A DNA stretch of 64,000 bases from Laetiporus sulphureus 93-53 (taxonomy: Eukaryota > Basidiomycota > Agaricomycetes > Polyporales > Laetiporaceae). Positions within the stretch are counted from its first letter, which is position 1. Every line of letters begins with the position of its first letter. The translations under genes were made by a program, and so were the position numbers. This document shows, piece after piece, positions 32,622-44,086 of the stretch. Under the pieces are notes generated by a model that searched no databases, was not told where the DNA came from, and worked only from the letters and a program-made list of their open reading frames with translations. The DNA is taken from NCBI RefSeq assembly GCF_001632365.1, contig NW_024468547.1:83820-147819 (forward strand), in the 5' to 3' direction.

Positions 32622-34250
32622 ATGGAAGGAGCCAATCGTGCACACGCATCCATGTTCAGGCAACGAATGGATGACATTCTTCACACAAGCGTCGAGTCAG
32701 CACACGACAGCAGTACTCCACGCGCCTCGCAGCGCAATTCACCTGAACCTGTGCTAGGACCACAGGATTCTGCATCACAAGTCAGAGGACCAGCATCCCC
32801 GACACCATCACTTGTACCAGCCTATGTTCCACCCATCTGAGAGTTTGATGGACACCAATTTGAGCACCTGGAAGATGCTCTCAGACAGTCCGCTCCCGAA
32901 GAAGTCCCGGACCACATCCGTGAATGGGTGATCGTCGCAATGAAGCTCACGGTCACTACTGAGATCGCCAAGGTCTACAATGTGCTCGGAAACAAGATGT
33001 ACGAGCACAAGAAAGCCTTTGAATCGGTGATCCAAAACAACAAAAACGAGCACCGACTCAAGGAGGCAGTTCTCTAGACAGAGATCAGAAAGCTCAAGGA
33101 TAGGATCCTTGTGCAAGATGCGCACATGGCGGTCTTAAATGATGAACTCACGGGAACCAAGGTGGCAATGCTCGACACAGGCAAAGAAATGATGGAAATC
33201 AAGGCAGCTAACATTAAGCTGCGGCACGAGCTAGCTTCGCTCAAAGCAAGCGGCGTCACTATGATGCAAGGTCAAACATCTGGCACGGTCCAAGTGCACA
33301 AGCCACACATCAAAATAGCTGAACCTCCACACTACTCAGGCAAAGGAAGTCTGGAGGACTGGCTCCAACAACTCAGCATATGGATGCGGTGGAACGAGAT
33401 AAACGACGATGAACACAAGATCACCACAGCTCTGCTACATTTGGAAGGTGGCGCATTCACATACATGTCAGAATATGCAACCAAGGCAGCAGCATGGCAA
33501 GCACTTGGCACATGGGAAGACTTTGTCGATATCCTCAAAGTAAACTACAGGATCCTCGACCCGGACAAGGATGCGCAGCAGCATTTGAAGGATATCTGCA
33601 GCAAAACGTATCTCACAATGGTATCCTTTGCAGAACAGTTCTGCCAATGGGCCACTAAGACCAACTTAGGGCACACTGCACTCATCGGTTACATCGCTGA
33701 ACACTGAAGCAAGGACGTACGCCAGGCAATGGTCACACGAGACAGTCTAGGAATTTCTGACCCCACCACATGGCCAGAATATCTCGACCTATGTCTTCAA
33801 TTAGAGTCCAAGTTCAGAGCCGACAAGGCAGGACAACACGGAACAGTTACGACATCATCATCATCGGCACCACGGGCCCCAAAAGACCCCAACGCAATGG
33901 TCGTGGATCGAGTATCCACCCTCACCAAGGAGCAAGAAGGATGGCTGGAGAAGAAGCTGTGCGTACAATGTGGGAAACACCCCTTCAGTTTTAAACAGCG
34001 GTGCCCCGACCCCAAGTACAAAGGCAAATTTGAAATGCCAAAGTGGGGCCAAGCAACAAGGGCAATTTCTTCAAACACGGCCTCAGATGTCTCCAACAAT
34101 AGCAAGGCGAGATATGAAGCAGTCCGTGCTTTCATTGCCAGCTACGACGTGAAGGGAAAGGAAAAGGAAGCAGAACCGGAATCAGCTGTTGAAGCCACTA
34201 GGATCACGGAGGTAGAAAATGATGAGGATTTTCTTCGACGGATTCTCTGA
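32622..34250 (+). pseudogene. Gypsy 2 Gag, broken
   Basis: One frame from ATG 32622 (MEGANRAHASMFRQRMDD) to TGA 34248-34250, interrupted by TGA 32838-32840, TAG 33075-33077 and TGA 33705-33707 with no indels. A coiled-coil-like stretch lies around 33085-33235. The Gag core is EPPHYSGKGSLEDWLQQLSI, then TALLHLEGGAFTYMS, then TWEDFVDILKVNYR. A short cysteine motif CVQCGKHPFSFKQRC (~33960) stands in for a zinc knuckle. Confidence 0.85.
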
Positions 34251-34324
34251 GGTCTGGCCAGAGTTCCCATAGACACTGTAATAGTACCTACTCACTCTCG
34301 CATGTACCAGTATCAAGTTTTTTA

Positions 34325-37300
34325 TACATCGCATCTACTGGTTCGTCAAAACATGCGATCGATTTACCTGTTCACCTCAAACAGGGAGTAAGGGAAGTCC
34401 AGACTGAGGCGCTCCTCGATTCAGGAGCATATTCTTGCTACATCAACCCATGGCTGGTTGATCAGTTGAATCTCACTACGATCTCACTCGAGAAAGAGAT
34501 CAGGGTTTACAACACAGATGCATCTCACAACAAGGGTGGAACCATTAAGAAAAGGGTTCTTCTAAGTATAACCATCAGAAACCACACAAGCAAGCAAAGC
34601 CTTTTGGTCACCGATATAGGACATAAAGAGGTTATACTAGGCATGAGTTTCTTCAAGGAGCATAATTCCGAAGTGGATTGGGGAAAACTCACAGTCGATT
34701 TCACCCGGTGCCCACAAAGATGCACACCCTCACAGGTAGCAATCCAGGAGGAGGACCTGGAAGACACAAACATCCCCCACATCGAAGACCTAATGAAGTT
34801 CATCGGTTCCCAGGAGTTAGGTGACAACTGGAATGGCATGGACAGCTTCATCAGATGGGTGTCATTATCAGAAGACCCTGATGCACAAGCCGTAGCATCG
34901 CTCATTATGGGTCTTGACACCAAGAGGAATCAGGATAGAGCGCTGCAAAAAGGAGAACAGGACAAAGACTACTGGTCAGCCTATGTCCCCAAACACTTCC
35001 ACGAGTATGGCGATGTGTTCTCCAAGAAGCAGTCAGAACGAATGCCCACAAGAAAGCCCTACGATCATCCAATCGAACTTGTTCCAGAGGCATCGTTACC
35101 ACACCCGGCAAAGTTATATCCTATGAACCTACAGGAAAGAAATTCGCTCGACACGTGGATAGACCAAGAGTTGGCCAAAGGTTACATCAAGAGATCAAGG
35201 AGTCCAACCGCAGCACCCGTCTTCTTCGTCAAAAAGAAAGACGGATCACTGAGGCTCGTGCAAGACTACAGGAACCTCAACGCAGTCACAAAGAAGAACA
35301 AGTTCCCAATCCCACACATCTCGGACCTCATCGACAGACTCTCACATGCTAGTATATTTATGAAGCTTGATCTGAGATGGGGGTTCAACAACATAAGGAT
35401 TAGGGAAGGAGACGAAGAGAAAGCCGCCTTCATCACACATCGTGGCCTCTTCGAACCCACAGTAATGTACTTCGGTTTCTGCAATGCTCCTAGCACCTTC
35501 CAAACAATGATGAATACAGTCCTCGAAGACTTAATTCGCACTGGAAAGGTGGTAGTCTACTTAGACGATATCCTCATATTTACGGACGATCTCGATGAAC
35601 ACCGACGACTAGTGAAAGCAGTTCTACAGCGCCTCCAGGACAATGACTTATATGCCAAACCGGAGAAATGCTTCTTTGAACAGTCCTCAATCGAGTATCT
35701 TGGCATGATCATCAGCAAGAACTCAGTACAGATGGATCCTGCTAAAGTCGAAGGTGTACTTGGCTGGCCCGCACCGACAAAGGTCAAACAAGTACAGGCC
35801 TTTTTAGGATTCTCGAATTTCTACAGGCGATTTATAAAGGACTTTGCAAAACTCGCATGACCTTTAACACTTCTCACCTGTAAGGACGTGCCCTGGCAAT
35901 GGAAGGAAGAGCAAGACCAAGCCTTCAGTGCACTTAAAACGGCGTTCACTTCAGCCCCGATCCTACAACTCCCCAACAACACTGCACCATACCATCTAGA
36001 GACAGACTCTTCAGATTACACAACTGGTGCAGTACTCGAACAACTAGGAGAGGACAAGCTATGGCATCCAGTCGCATACTACTCTAAGTCACTCAATGAA
36101 CATGAGCGGAACTACGAGATTTATGACAAGGAGATGCTTGCTATCATTTGGGCACTAGAAGAATACCGGCACTATTTAGAAGGACACCCAGAACCCATTG
36201 AGATTTGGTCAGACCATCTCAACCTTACATACTTCCGTCAGGCACAAAAATTATCCCGGCGCCAAGTGCGCTGGTCATTATTCCTCACAAGATTTAATTT
36301 CATACTTAGTCACTGACCTGGAAAGACTATGCTATGTGCCGATCCTCTGTCCAGGAGGGCAGACCATGAGAGGGGGGTAGACAGCGACAATTCTAACCAA
36401 ATGCTGTTAAAACCTGAATTTTTTGCTATCAATGCGATTCGACCCGCTCACGCATCTGAAGTTGATGATGCTCAACTACTGGAAAGGATCAAGAAGGCAC
36501 TCACAGATGACATGATGACCAAAAATTATTGTGCGCTTTTGACTACAGGACAGCGCGAATTTGGGAAAAACCTCGCGGAATGGAACTTCGAGCACGGACT
36601 GCTGCTCCATCACGGAAAGGTTTACGTCCCCAAGGATCAACAGCTACGCCTTGACCTAATAAAACTCCATCATGACACCTTACCAGCCGGACACCCCGGC
36701 AGGTTCAAGACATTGGAGCTTATCACTCGGAACTATTGGTGACCAGGAATGTCTGTAATGGTTAAACAATATGTACAAGGTTGCGACAGTTGTCAGCGTA
36801 ACAAGTACTCAAGAGAAAAACCATACGGACTACTACAACCAAACCAGGTACCAGCAGGACCATGGAAAATCATCACAGTCGATCTCATCACTCAACTTCC
36901 TCCAGCCATGGACTTTAGGGGAGAAAAGAAGATGGCAATACTTGTCGTCGTAGACAGACTCACAAAGCGAGCGCACTTTTATGCAACGGACGACACAGTC
37001 ACATCGTCGCAAGTCGCAAACGTATTCTATAAAGAAGTCTTCAAACTCCACGGATTGCCGCGCCAGATTATCTCAGACAGAGGTACTCAATTTGTGAGCA
37101 AACTGTTCCAGGAGTTCTGCCAGAAACTCGGTATAAAGTCTACAATGTCTACAGCATATCACCCCCAAACAGACAGTCAGACAGAAAGGGTTAATCAGGT
37201 GTTGGAACAGTACCTACGTATGTACTGTAACCACAGACAGAATGATTGGGTCTATTACCTGCCAATGGCAGAATTTTCATACAATAACCAGACCCATGAG

Positions 37301-38062
37301 TCCACCGCACTTTCCCCATTCTTTGTCGAATATGGCCGGCATCCAAAGATGGCACCAGACGTGCATGAATCAATATGTCACCCTTCATTGGAATATCTAT
37401 TCGCTCACCGATCTGAGGCACAAGAACAGGCAAAGGCAGCATTGGAAGTTTCAGCTTCACGGATGAAATGGTACTTTGACGAGAAAAAGGGAGAAGTCCC
37501 ATTCAAAGTCGGAGACCTGGTACTACTCAAGGGAAAGGATTTCAGAGTAAAAGTCAAGTCCGCAAAGCTAGGCACACAAAACTTCGGACCTTACAAAGTA
37601 CTTCAGAAGCTGGGCCCAGTCACATTCAAACTGGAACTGCCTAAGCAAATGAAGGTCCACCCGGTCTTCCACGCTAGCAAGTTGATCATGTACCATCAAG
37701 ACACGGTCGCAAACCGCAAACCCCCAAAGCCCCCAGCTATAGAAATCGAAGGAGAACCAGAATTCGAAGTTGAAGAAATACTAGACTCTAAGGTCGTAAG
37801 GGGAAGGGTCCAATACCTCGTCAAATGGAAAGGCTATGACCATTCTGACGATACATGGGAACCCCGAACAAATCTTACCAACACCGATGAGCTTCTTCAA
37901 GAATTCCACCAGCAACACCCAGATGCAGCAAAAGCACCAATCAGGGTCGTCACTTTTGGTGAAAAACGCTTTGAATTATCCTCATATGAAGTTGCACCGA
38001 TCTCCACACACCGAATCGACATATCCGACCTCCAGACGAGTTCTTCCTATATCATAAGATGA
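34325..38062 (+). pseudogene. Gypsy 2 Pol: PR-RT-RNaseH-IN-chromodomain, broken
   Basis: A single frame, different from gag, with protease ALLDSGAYSCYINP (~34410), RT VVVYLDDILIFTDD (~35555), RNase H ETDSSDYTTGAVLEQ (~36000), integrase zinc region CDSCQRNK (~36785), core [13 protein letters not shown] and [15 protein letters not shown], and chromodomain [11 protein letters not shown] then [17 protein letters not shown] (~37760-37920). TGA stops at 35858-35860, 36314-36316 and 36740-36742 split it; each sits where arginine or a similar residue would be expected. The frame ends at TGA 38060-38062, overlapping the dUTPase ATG. No clear ATG opens the frame, so expression probably relied on frameshifting from gag. 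Confidence 0.9.
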
Positions 38063-38460
38063 CAGATCTCGCCAAATCACCAAAAAAATCCTCAAATGAA
38101 GCAGCAGGATGGGATATTTATGCAGCAGAAACGCATGAAATCCCCCCGCATTCACGAGCTGTGGTAGGAACGGGAGTTGCGATTGACCCTCTCAAACATA
38201 CCTATACACGAATAGCTCCATGCAGTGAACTGGCTGCACAAGGAATTGACGTGGGCGCAGGAGTCGTCGATCCAGATTACACTGGAGAACTCAAGGTCGT
38301 ACTAATCAACACAACGGATTTCGTATTTTCGGTCAAGCCGGGAGACAGAATAGCCCAAATAATCTTCGAGTATTATGCAGAAGGGCTTCCCTACCGAAGC
38401 TACCAACCGTTGCGAGCAACTAGAAGGGGTAATAAAGGTTTTGGCTCCTCGGGACAATGA
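38059..38460 (+). CDS. dUTPase ORF of Gypsy 2
   Basis: 133-residue deoxyuridine triphosphatase-like protein with all five motifs readable: [11 protein letters not shown] (1), [10 protein letters not shown] (2), [19 protein letters not shown] (3), [13 protein letters not shown] (4) and [12 protein letters not shown] (5). Motif 1 has Trp in place of the usual Leu; motif 2 has Cys where Arg is common (APRS to APCS), which may be decay. The ATG overlaps the pol stop (ATGA), so it could be made by termination-reinitiation or a frameshift fusion to the chromodomain. It is the only major ORF of this element without a premature stop. The family converts dUTP to dUMP. Confidence 0.88.
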   Translation: MTDLAKSPKKSSNEAAGWDIYAAETHEIPPHSRAVVGTGVAIDPLKHTYTRIAPCSELAAQGIDVGAGVVDPDYTGELKVVLINTTDFVFSVKPGDRIAQIIFEYYAEGLPYRSYQPLRATRRGNKGFGSSGQ

Positions 38461-38464
38461 GCCT

Positions 38465-38478
38465 TGAAAGGGGGGTAG
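38465..38478 (+). other. Gypsy 2 polypurine tract
   Basis: TGAAAGGGGGGTAG lies directly before the 3' LTR, matching the position and ending of the Gypsy 1 tract. Confidence 0.75.
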
Positions 38479-39200
38479 TGTCACAGATTTTCACCACAAA
38501 GTCCGCACGTGACTTTTCTCACACCACAGATCACGTGCTTCACCAATATCTCATGCCACTCAGCCACAGACGCGATGCGTAGAGATCAGGTGATAGTCCA
38601 CATCACATATTATGGTCCAGAACCGCGGATGATACGGTCGGACCTGTCTATTCCAGGATACAATAGGGCCACCCGTTTGGGAACAAAAGGAACAAAAACT
38701 ATTGTTATGCATCGGCCTTCTGCTTCCTATTAGTTTAGCCAGAAGCCTAGATAGGCACGATGTTCACATCAGAGAACAAAAGGGAAACCAAGATAGGCAT
38801 GATGAGCACACGCATTACTGCGGCAACCATCGATCTTCCCACTTATTGTTCTACTTCCGAACATCCTATTGTTTCATGTATGGCCATTAGCTTATACCCG
38901 TTGATAGGTAGCTTAGGTAAGATAGCCCGCTGTACATGTATATAAGACCAGCCATGTAGAGGACGAACCCTCAGATTGTTTCTCCTCGTCTACTACCTGT
39001 AGCACTCACTGAGCTCACCAGCTCCTTCATATATCTCTCACCCTTTCCTGTGCCTGCCACATCGACCAGTAAGTCAACAGGCTCTTGCATCACATAAGGT
39101 TCAGGGGGATACTTTTGGGATCAGAGGGATCAGGGCAGCACGTTCCATGTGACTGTCCCTTTTTAGTCTTTTTGATCTCTTGTCCGGTGTTACCGTGACA
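38479..39200 (+). repeat. Gypsy 2 3' LTR (722 bp)
   Basis: Starts TGTCACAGATTTTCACC and ends TGTTACCGTGACA. No length difference from the 5' LTR. Confidence 0.92.
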
Positions 39201-40168
39201 GTTAGGCATGCCAGACTCATGATTGGACATGCTGCCAGAGAGATATCACTTATGACGGCTCAAGCTAGCACTCAAGTCCCATGGCGAGGATCTGTGCTGA
39301 CCTTCCAGGCTCAAGTTCAGGACTCGCTCAAGAGTCAAGGTGGAAAATTTTTGCTGCCGGACACATGCCGCTCTGTATTGAGGGCTCGATGGAAGGACAC
39401 CACCATGATTCAATGCAATGTTGTTATCATGCCTAGCAAGTCCTCTCTTCTCGTCGAGTCACACAATGGGGACAAGCCTACGTAGACTCGTAAATTCCTT
39501 GAGTGCATTTTGTCCTCTTCATTGGAATCTCTCATTACTCAAAGCACTCTTTGATCACCGAGAGGAAGAGCCACAGGCGTGTCGGTTTCAGTAGACACAT
39601 CTGATGCTATCCCACCTAAAGTTCGATGAGAATCTCCGCAATGTCAGCAATGCGCCATAGATGCTGGCACGCAGGCTCTGTAGGCCATCAAATTATGCTT
39701 TCTTGCCTACAGAGAATATCGATGTATCATTCTGCATCCTGCATCATTTTCAAGATCTTCTTCACATGCTGATATACCTGCTGGTATGGTGCTGTAGAAA
39801 CGATTGAAGATGCACAAAGCCAATTTACAAGCAAAGACATGAACCAGAACCTGTGAGTAGCACGCCCATATGATCGAAATGAGTCGACAATTAGGAAGAA
39901 ACTATCTGTTGTGTTCCTCGTTTGCGGTACACCCGACCACATTGACAAGTGTCTACTCCATCTGATCTGAGTAAGGTTGCTTCCCTGACTTTTACAAGGT
40001 TCCGTCTGAATTTTTTTTTTTTTTTTTGGCATTTATTTCTATCTCGCACTATGTGCGGCATTTAAAGGGAGGATGTACAGGCACGGGCGTACACTACGGT
40101 GCGGTGCAACTCAGGGTGGGCATAATTAAGGGGAAAATGAAAGGGCAGCAGAGCCGTGGGTGGGGCGA

Positions 40169-43100
40169 TTAGCCTGGGTCAAATGGCGTGAGGCTCGCTG
40201 AGGTGAAAGCAGGAGTGGTGGCTATGAAATATGCGAGACGGTCCAAGCCCTCTGGGTGTTTCCATAGGCGGCGGAGGTGGGTGCGGGTGGGATTGGCAAT
40301 GCCGAATAGGATGTGCCAGGCATCATCGTGCAGCGGGCAGCTAAGTAGTGTGTGTGTGCGTGAGTTAAGGAGCGCATGGTTGCAAATGCATCCGCGAAAA
40401 CTACGGTGGTAACGTGAGTCAAAGAAAGTGCCGATGTGGCCATGACCAACTACGGCCTGGACAAATCGACCCTCGGTGTTCCGAGAATAACCGCCGGAGC
40501 AGAAAACAGAGTGAAGGGTGGTGGAGGGGGCCCAGGGCCAGGCTTCACGCAGTGCAGTGGGACGATCAGTCACTGCATATTCCTCCTGCCAAGAGGAGGT
40601 CGCTCACTCACGTGCCCACCTCCGCACCCATGCAATTGTGGGGCAGATGGTTTCGGGTTGGGACACAGCCGCCTTGGCGAGGCGGTCGGCGACTTCGTTG
40701 CCCAGTACTCCACGGTGACCCGGTACCCAAACCAATGTGATGGTTAAATTAGGGAAATCGCTCATGAGTGGCGAGAGGTGTTTCCGGAAAGTGAAAGAGA
40801 AAGGTTGCCCCGGATGGGGGCTCAGGGAAAAGAGGAGAGACAGGGCGGCGTGATTGTCTGTGCAGATGTAAATAGTTGAAATGGTGGAATAGGCGTTAAG
40901 AAAGCCACGAAAAAATGAAGACACGGTCGTGATGGCAAAGAGCTCTGCGTCGAAGACCTCGGCTCGATGTCCCATTCCCCATGCACGTTGAAATTTAAGG
41001 GCGGAGTGATGATAGATGCACACACCTGCTCCTGCTGCACGATGACGGGGGGCCGGAAGTGGGTGAGAGGTTTGGGAGCCGTCGGTGAACACCCAGAGGG
41101 CTGTGGGGTCTGAGAAGTGAGCAGATAAAAGCGGGGCAAGAACAGAGTCTACATGATGGGTGGATGCTTCCTTAGTGGGAGCAGGAATGAGTGTGATGAC
41201 CCACGTTCCCCACGGGTGCGGCACCTCCCATGGTGGCTGGAGGAAAGGATCAGTGCGCATGGAGTCGCGCAGTAGCTCTTCCTCCAGGGTAGTGATCGGG
41301 GTGTGTTCCGCACGGCGATGGCGAACGGAGGGGTTGAGGAGGGTGAACTGGGGCGGGTATAGGTGGGCCTGATCGCTCAAGCAGGTGGCGACAGGGTGAT
41401 GCCGTGGGAGGGTGAGCAGTCACACGGCCGCGAGGTTTGATAGGCGCTGCAGCTGCTGCTTCATCGGGAGCACGCTGGCAATGAGGTTCAGAGCGACCTG
41501 CGGAGTGGACTTCCACGCTCCGAGGAACCACCGCAGCGCCATGGTTTGAATGCATTCGAGCGGGTAGAAAAGGGCACGCAGCGCACGGGGATTGTACCAG
41601 ATGGGGCTGCCAAAGGTGAGCACGGGCAAAACGGTAGAGAGATAGAGAAGGCGGGCTTGGGCGACCGAGATGCCTCGCTGGGTGTTTGCGAGTTGGTGCA
41701 GGGCGATGACCCGGGACTGAGCACGCGCTGCCATGACACGAATGTGATGCTCAAATGACAGGGTGCGATCAAGCCAGAGGCCGAGCCACCTGAGGTAGGG
41801 CTTCAGCTCCAGACGTTCTTGGTGCCCGTCCCACTGAAAAATCAAAGGGGGGTTAGAGGATAGGCCAGCGGCCGATGAACAGAAGTGAATGAGCTCCGTC
41901 TTGGGCATGCCGACAGTGAGGCCGAGCATGCCCAGGGATCGAGCGATGGTGGGAAGGGTGTCCCGCAGGAGGGTGATGTTGTGTCTAAGCGATGGGGAAA
42001 CTATAAGGAGCGTGAAGTCGTCTACATATCCTGCAACAGTTTGCTGCAGATAGAGAAAGGGATCAAGTGCGTGATAAAGGGGAGAAGAGTATATGGTGGA
42101 TAGCACAGGTGAGAGGGGCGAGCCCTGGAGAATGCCAAGAGCGGTGACGGGGTAGGAAGAGCTGAGCTCCCCTTGTAGTTTGGGTGAAATGGAGCGGTCA
42201 GCAAGGAATGATGAGATCCACCGGACTTCATTGGTGGGGAAACCGAGGGAGAGAAGAATAGAATGCAGGACATCGTGATGGATGTTATTGTAGTACCCCT
42301 CGATGTCCATGCAGAGAAGCGAGGCAGAAAAACTGTTCACCCAAGCGGTGCGAATGGTGTGGGTCAGATGCATGCCCACATCAATAACAGAGTGCTGTGA
42401 GCGGCTGCCGAACTGTGTGCCCGGGATGAGGTGCAGGGCGCTGATCTGCCAATTTAGGCGTGCAGCTACCACTTTCTCTAAGAGCTTGCTCAGAGTTTCG
42501 AGCAGGGCGATGGGCCGGTACGCGCTCGGTGCCGTATAGTCAGGCTTGCCCGGTTTGGAAATGAAAACAAGCGCTGCTACCTTCAATGAAGAGGGAAGGT
42601 GCCCCAGCGAAAGGGATGCAGCTACGAACTCATAAAGAGCGTGGTGCGCGGTGGACTGCCAGAGCCACCGAACGAGCCTCCAGGAGGTTCCGGAGGGACC
42701 CGGAGCTGACAGGAGGGAAGTAGACGTCAGCGCCGTGGACACCTCACTCTCGAGAAGAGGGTGGGGTGCTCGCAGTGATGGGTATGGAGGGGAAACAATG
42801 AGGTTCAAAGAAGGAAGAGACGGAGAAGGAGGAAAATAATGCTCAGTGAGCACCTGCCCGATGTCGTCAGGCAGACTGAAAGACTCATTACGTGCTCAAA
42901 TGATGGACAGCACCGGGGTACGTTGCCCCTTGGTCCACGAGAAAAGTTGCCAGGGATTGGTGTGTTGTAGTTGGGAGGCTGCCGCAATGGCCCACTCCTT
43001 GCGTGCCATGCGAATAGCTTGTTGGAGGTCGCGCTTGACGCGCCGACGCTCCTCAGGGTCGGCGGCATTCTGGACTCACCAGCGAGCGAAGTCACAGCCG

Positions 43101-44086
43101 TCATTTCACCATAGTTGTGATGGTCAGTGGGCGTGGGTGCGTGGCGGGAAGGTGGTAACATTGGCAGCCGCAATGGCACGCAAGAGCGCCGCAGCACCCT
43201 GATCGAGGTCAAGGGTGGAGGAGTAGCTAGGGGAAGGAGGGTTGGTTAGGAGGGCAATTTCAATGGCGTCGAGCCATTCGCTTCGCAGGGAGGGGTCCAC
43301 ACGGAAGCCAAGGTCAACTTCCGCGGGAGTGGCCTCGGTGCAGATGGTATAAGTAATGAGTGAATGGTCTGAGGCCCAAGGGGAATCCTCGACTGCATAT
43401 TGGGAGAGAGCCAACTGGGGGCTGCTCAAGGCCCACACCAGATCGATGATGGCGCCTGTGGAGGGATTTCCTCTGATGGTATGGGTGGGGAGGTGAGGCT
43501 CAGTGAATAGCTGTAGGTGATGGTCGACGGTCCACTGGACCAGGTCGTCCGCACCTCTAGTTATGGTACGGAGAGCGCGATGCTCCCATGCCCAGAGGGG
43601 ATGGTGCATGTTAAAGTCCCCGCATAGCAGGATCGGGACATTAGGCAGAAACGAAGAAGAAAGAAGGTGTCGAAGGCCGGACTGGCCAGTCACGGGTGCA
43701 TCGTTATAGACATTAACAACCAGAAACTGTTCACCGTTCGACGCACGAGATACGAAAAAGAGGACAAGCATGTCAGGATGGGAGGAGATATCCGAACGGA
43801 GCGTAATATGAAAGGAATCAAAGAGATGTTTCCGCACCAGGCAGCTGATGCGCGACCTGGGGGTTGGGTTGGAATGAGGGAGGTGGAAAGTGGTAAGGTT
43901 AAAGGGCACTGCATTGACAGTGCCGAAGACAGGGGCACCGGATTCCACCCCGTGAGGGGTGTCAGACCCAATGCGCCCCCACCAAGGTTCTTGGATAAAA
44001 TACAAATCAAACGAAGAATTGGCCAAAAGGCTATGGAGCTGTGGATTCGAACGGGCTACATTCAGTTGTGCGGTTGTAAGATTCAT
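40169..44086 (-). pseudogene. LINE ORF2: endonuclease-RT-RNase H, six TGA stops
   Basis: ATG at 44086 (MNLTTAQLNVARSNPQLHSL) overlaps the ORF1 stop as ATGA. Domains: AP endonuclease (FIQEPWWGRIG; LLCGDFNMHHPLWAW; SDHSLITY), reverse transcriptase (YRPIALLETLSKLLEKVV; GILQGSPLSPVLS; YVDDFTLL), RNase H (WVFTDGSQTS; ELFAI; TDNHAAL; HRGVLGNEVADRLAKAA), and a C-terminal Cys/His segment (CICNHALLNSRTHTLLSCPL). It ends at TGA 40169-40171. Premature TGA codons are at 43124, 43106, 43076, 42896, 41420 and 40604 (lowest coordinate of each), all in the same frame and with no indel. Confidence 0.92.

Larger units (their letters stand above)
30988..39200 (+). mobile_element. Ty3/Gypsy chromovirus 2
   Basis: 8.2 kb element with two 722 bp LTRs (30988-31709 and 38479-39200), termini TGTCAC...GTGACA, and a perfect 5 bp target duplication GTTAG (30983-30987 and 39201-39205). 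The empty site is preserved in unit 1 at 28461-28465. Contents: an unidentified ORF, gag, pol with chromodomain, and a separate dUTPase ORF. No frameshift was seen, but gag and pol carry six premature stops (five TGA, one TAG). Confidence 0.93.
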
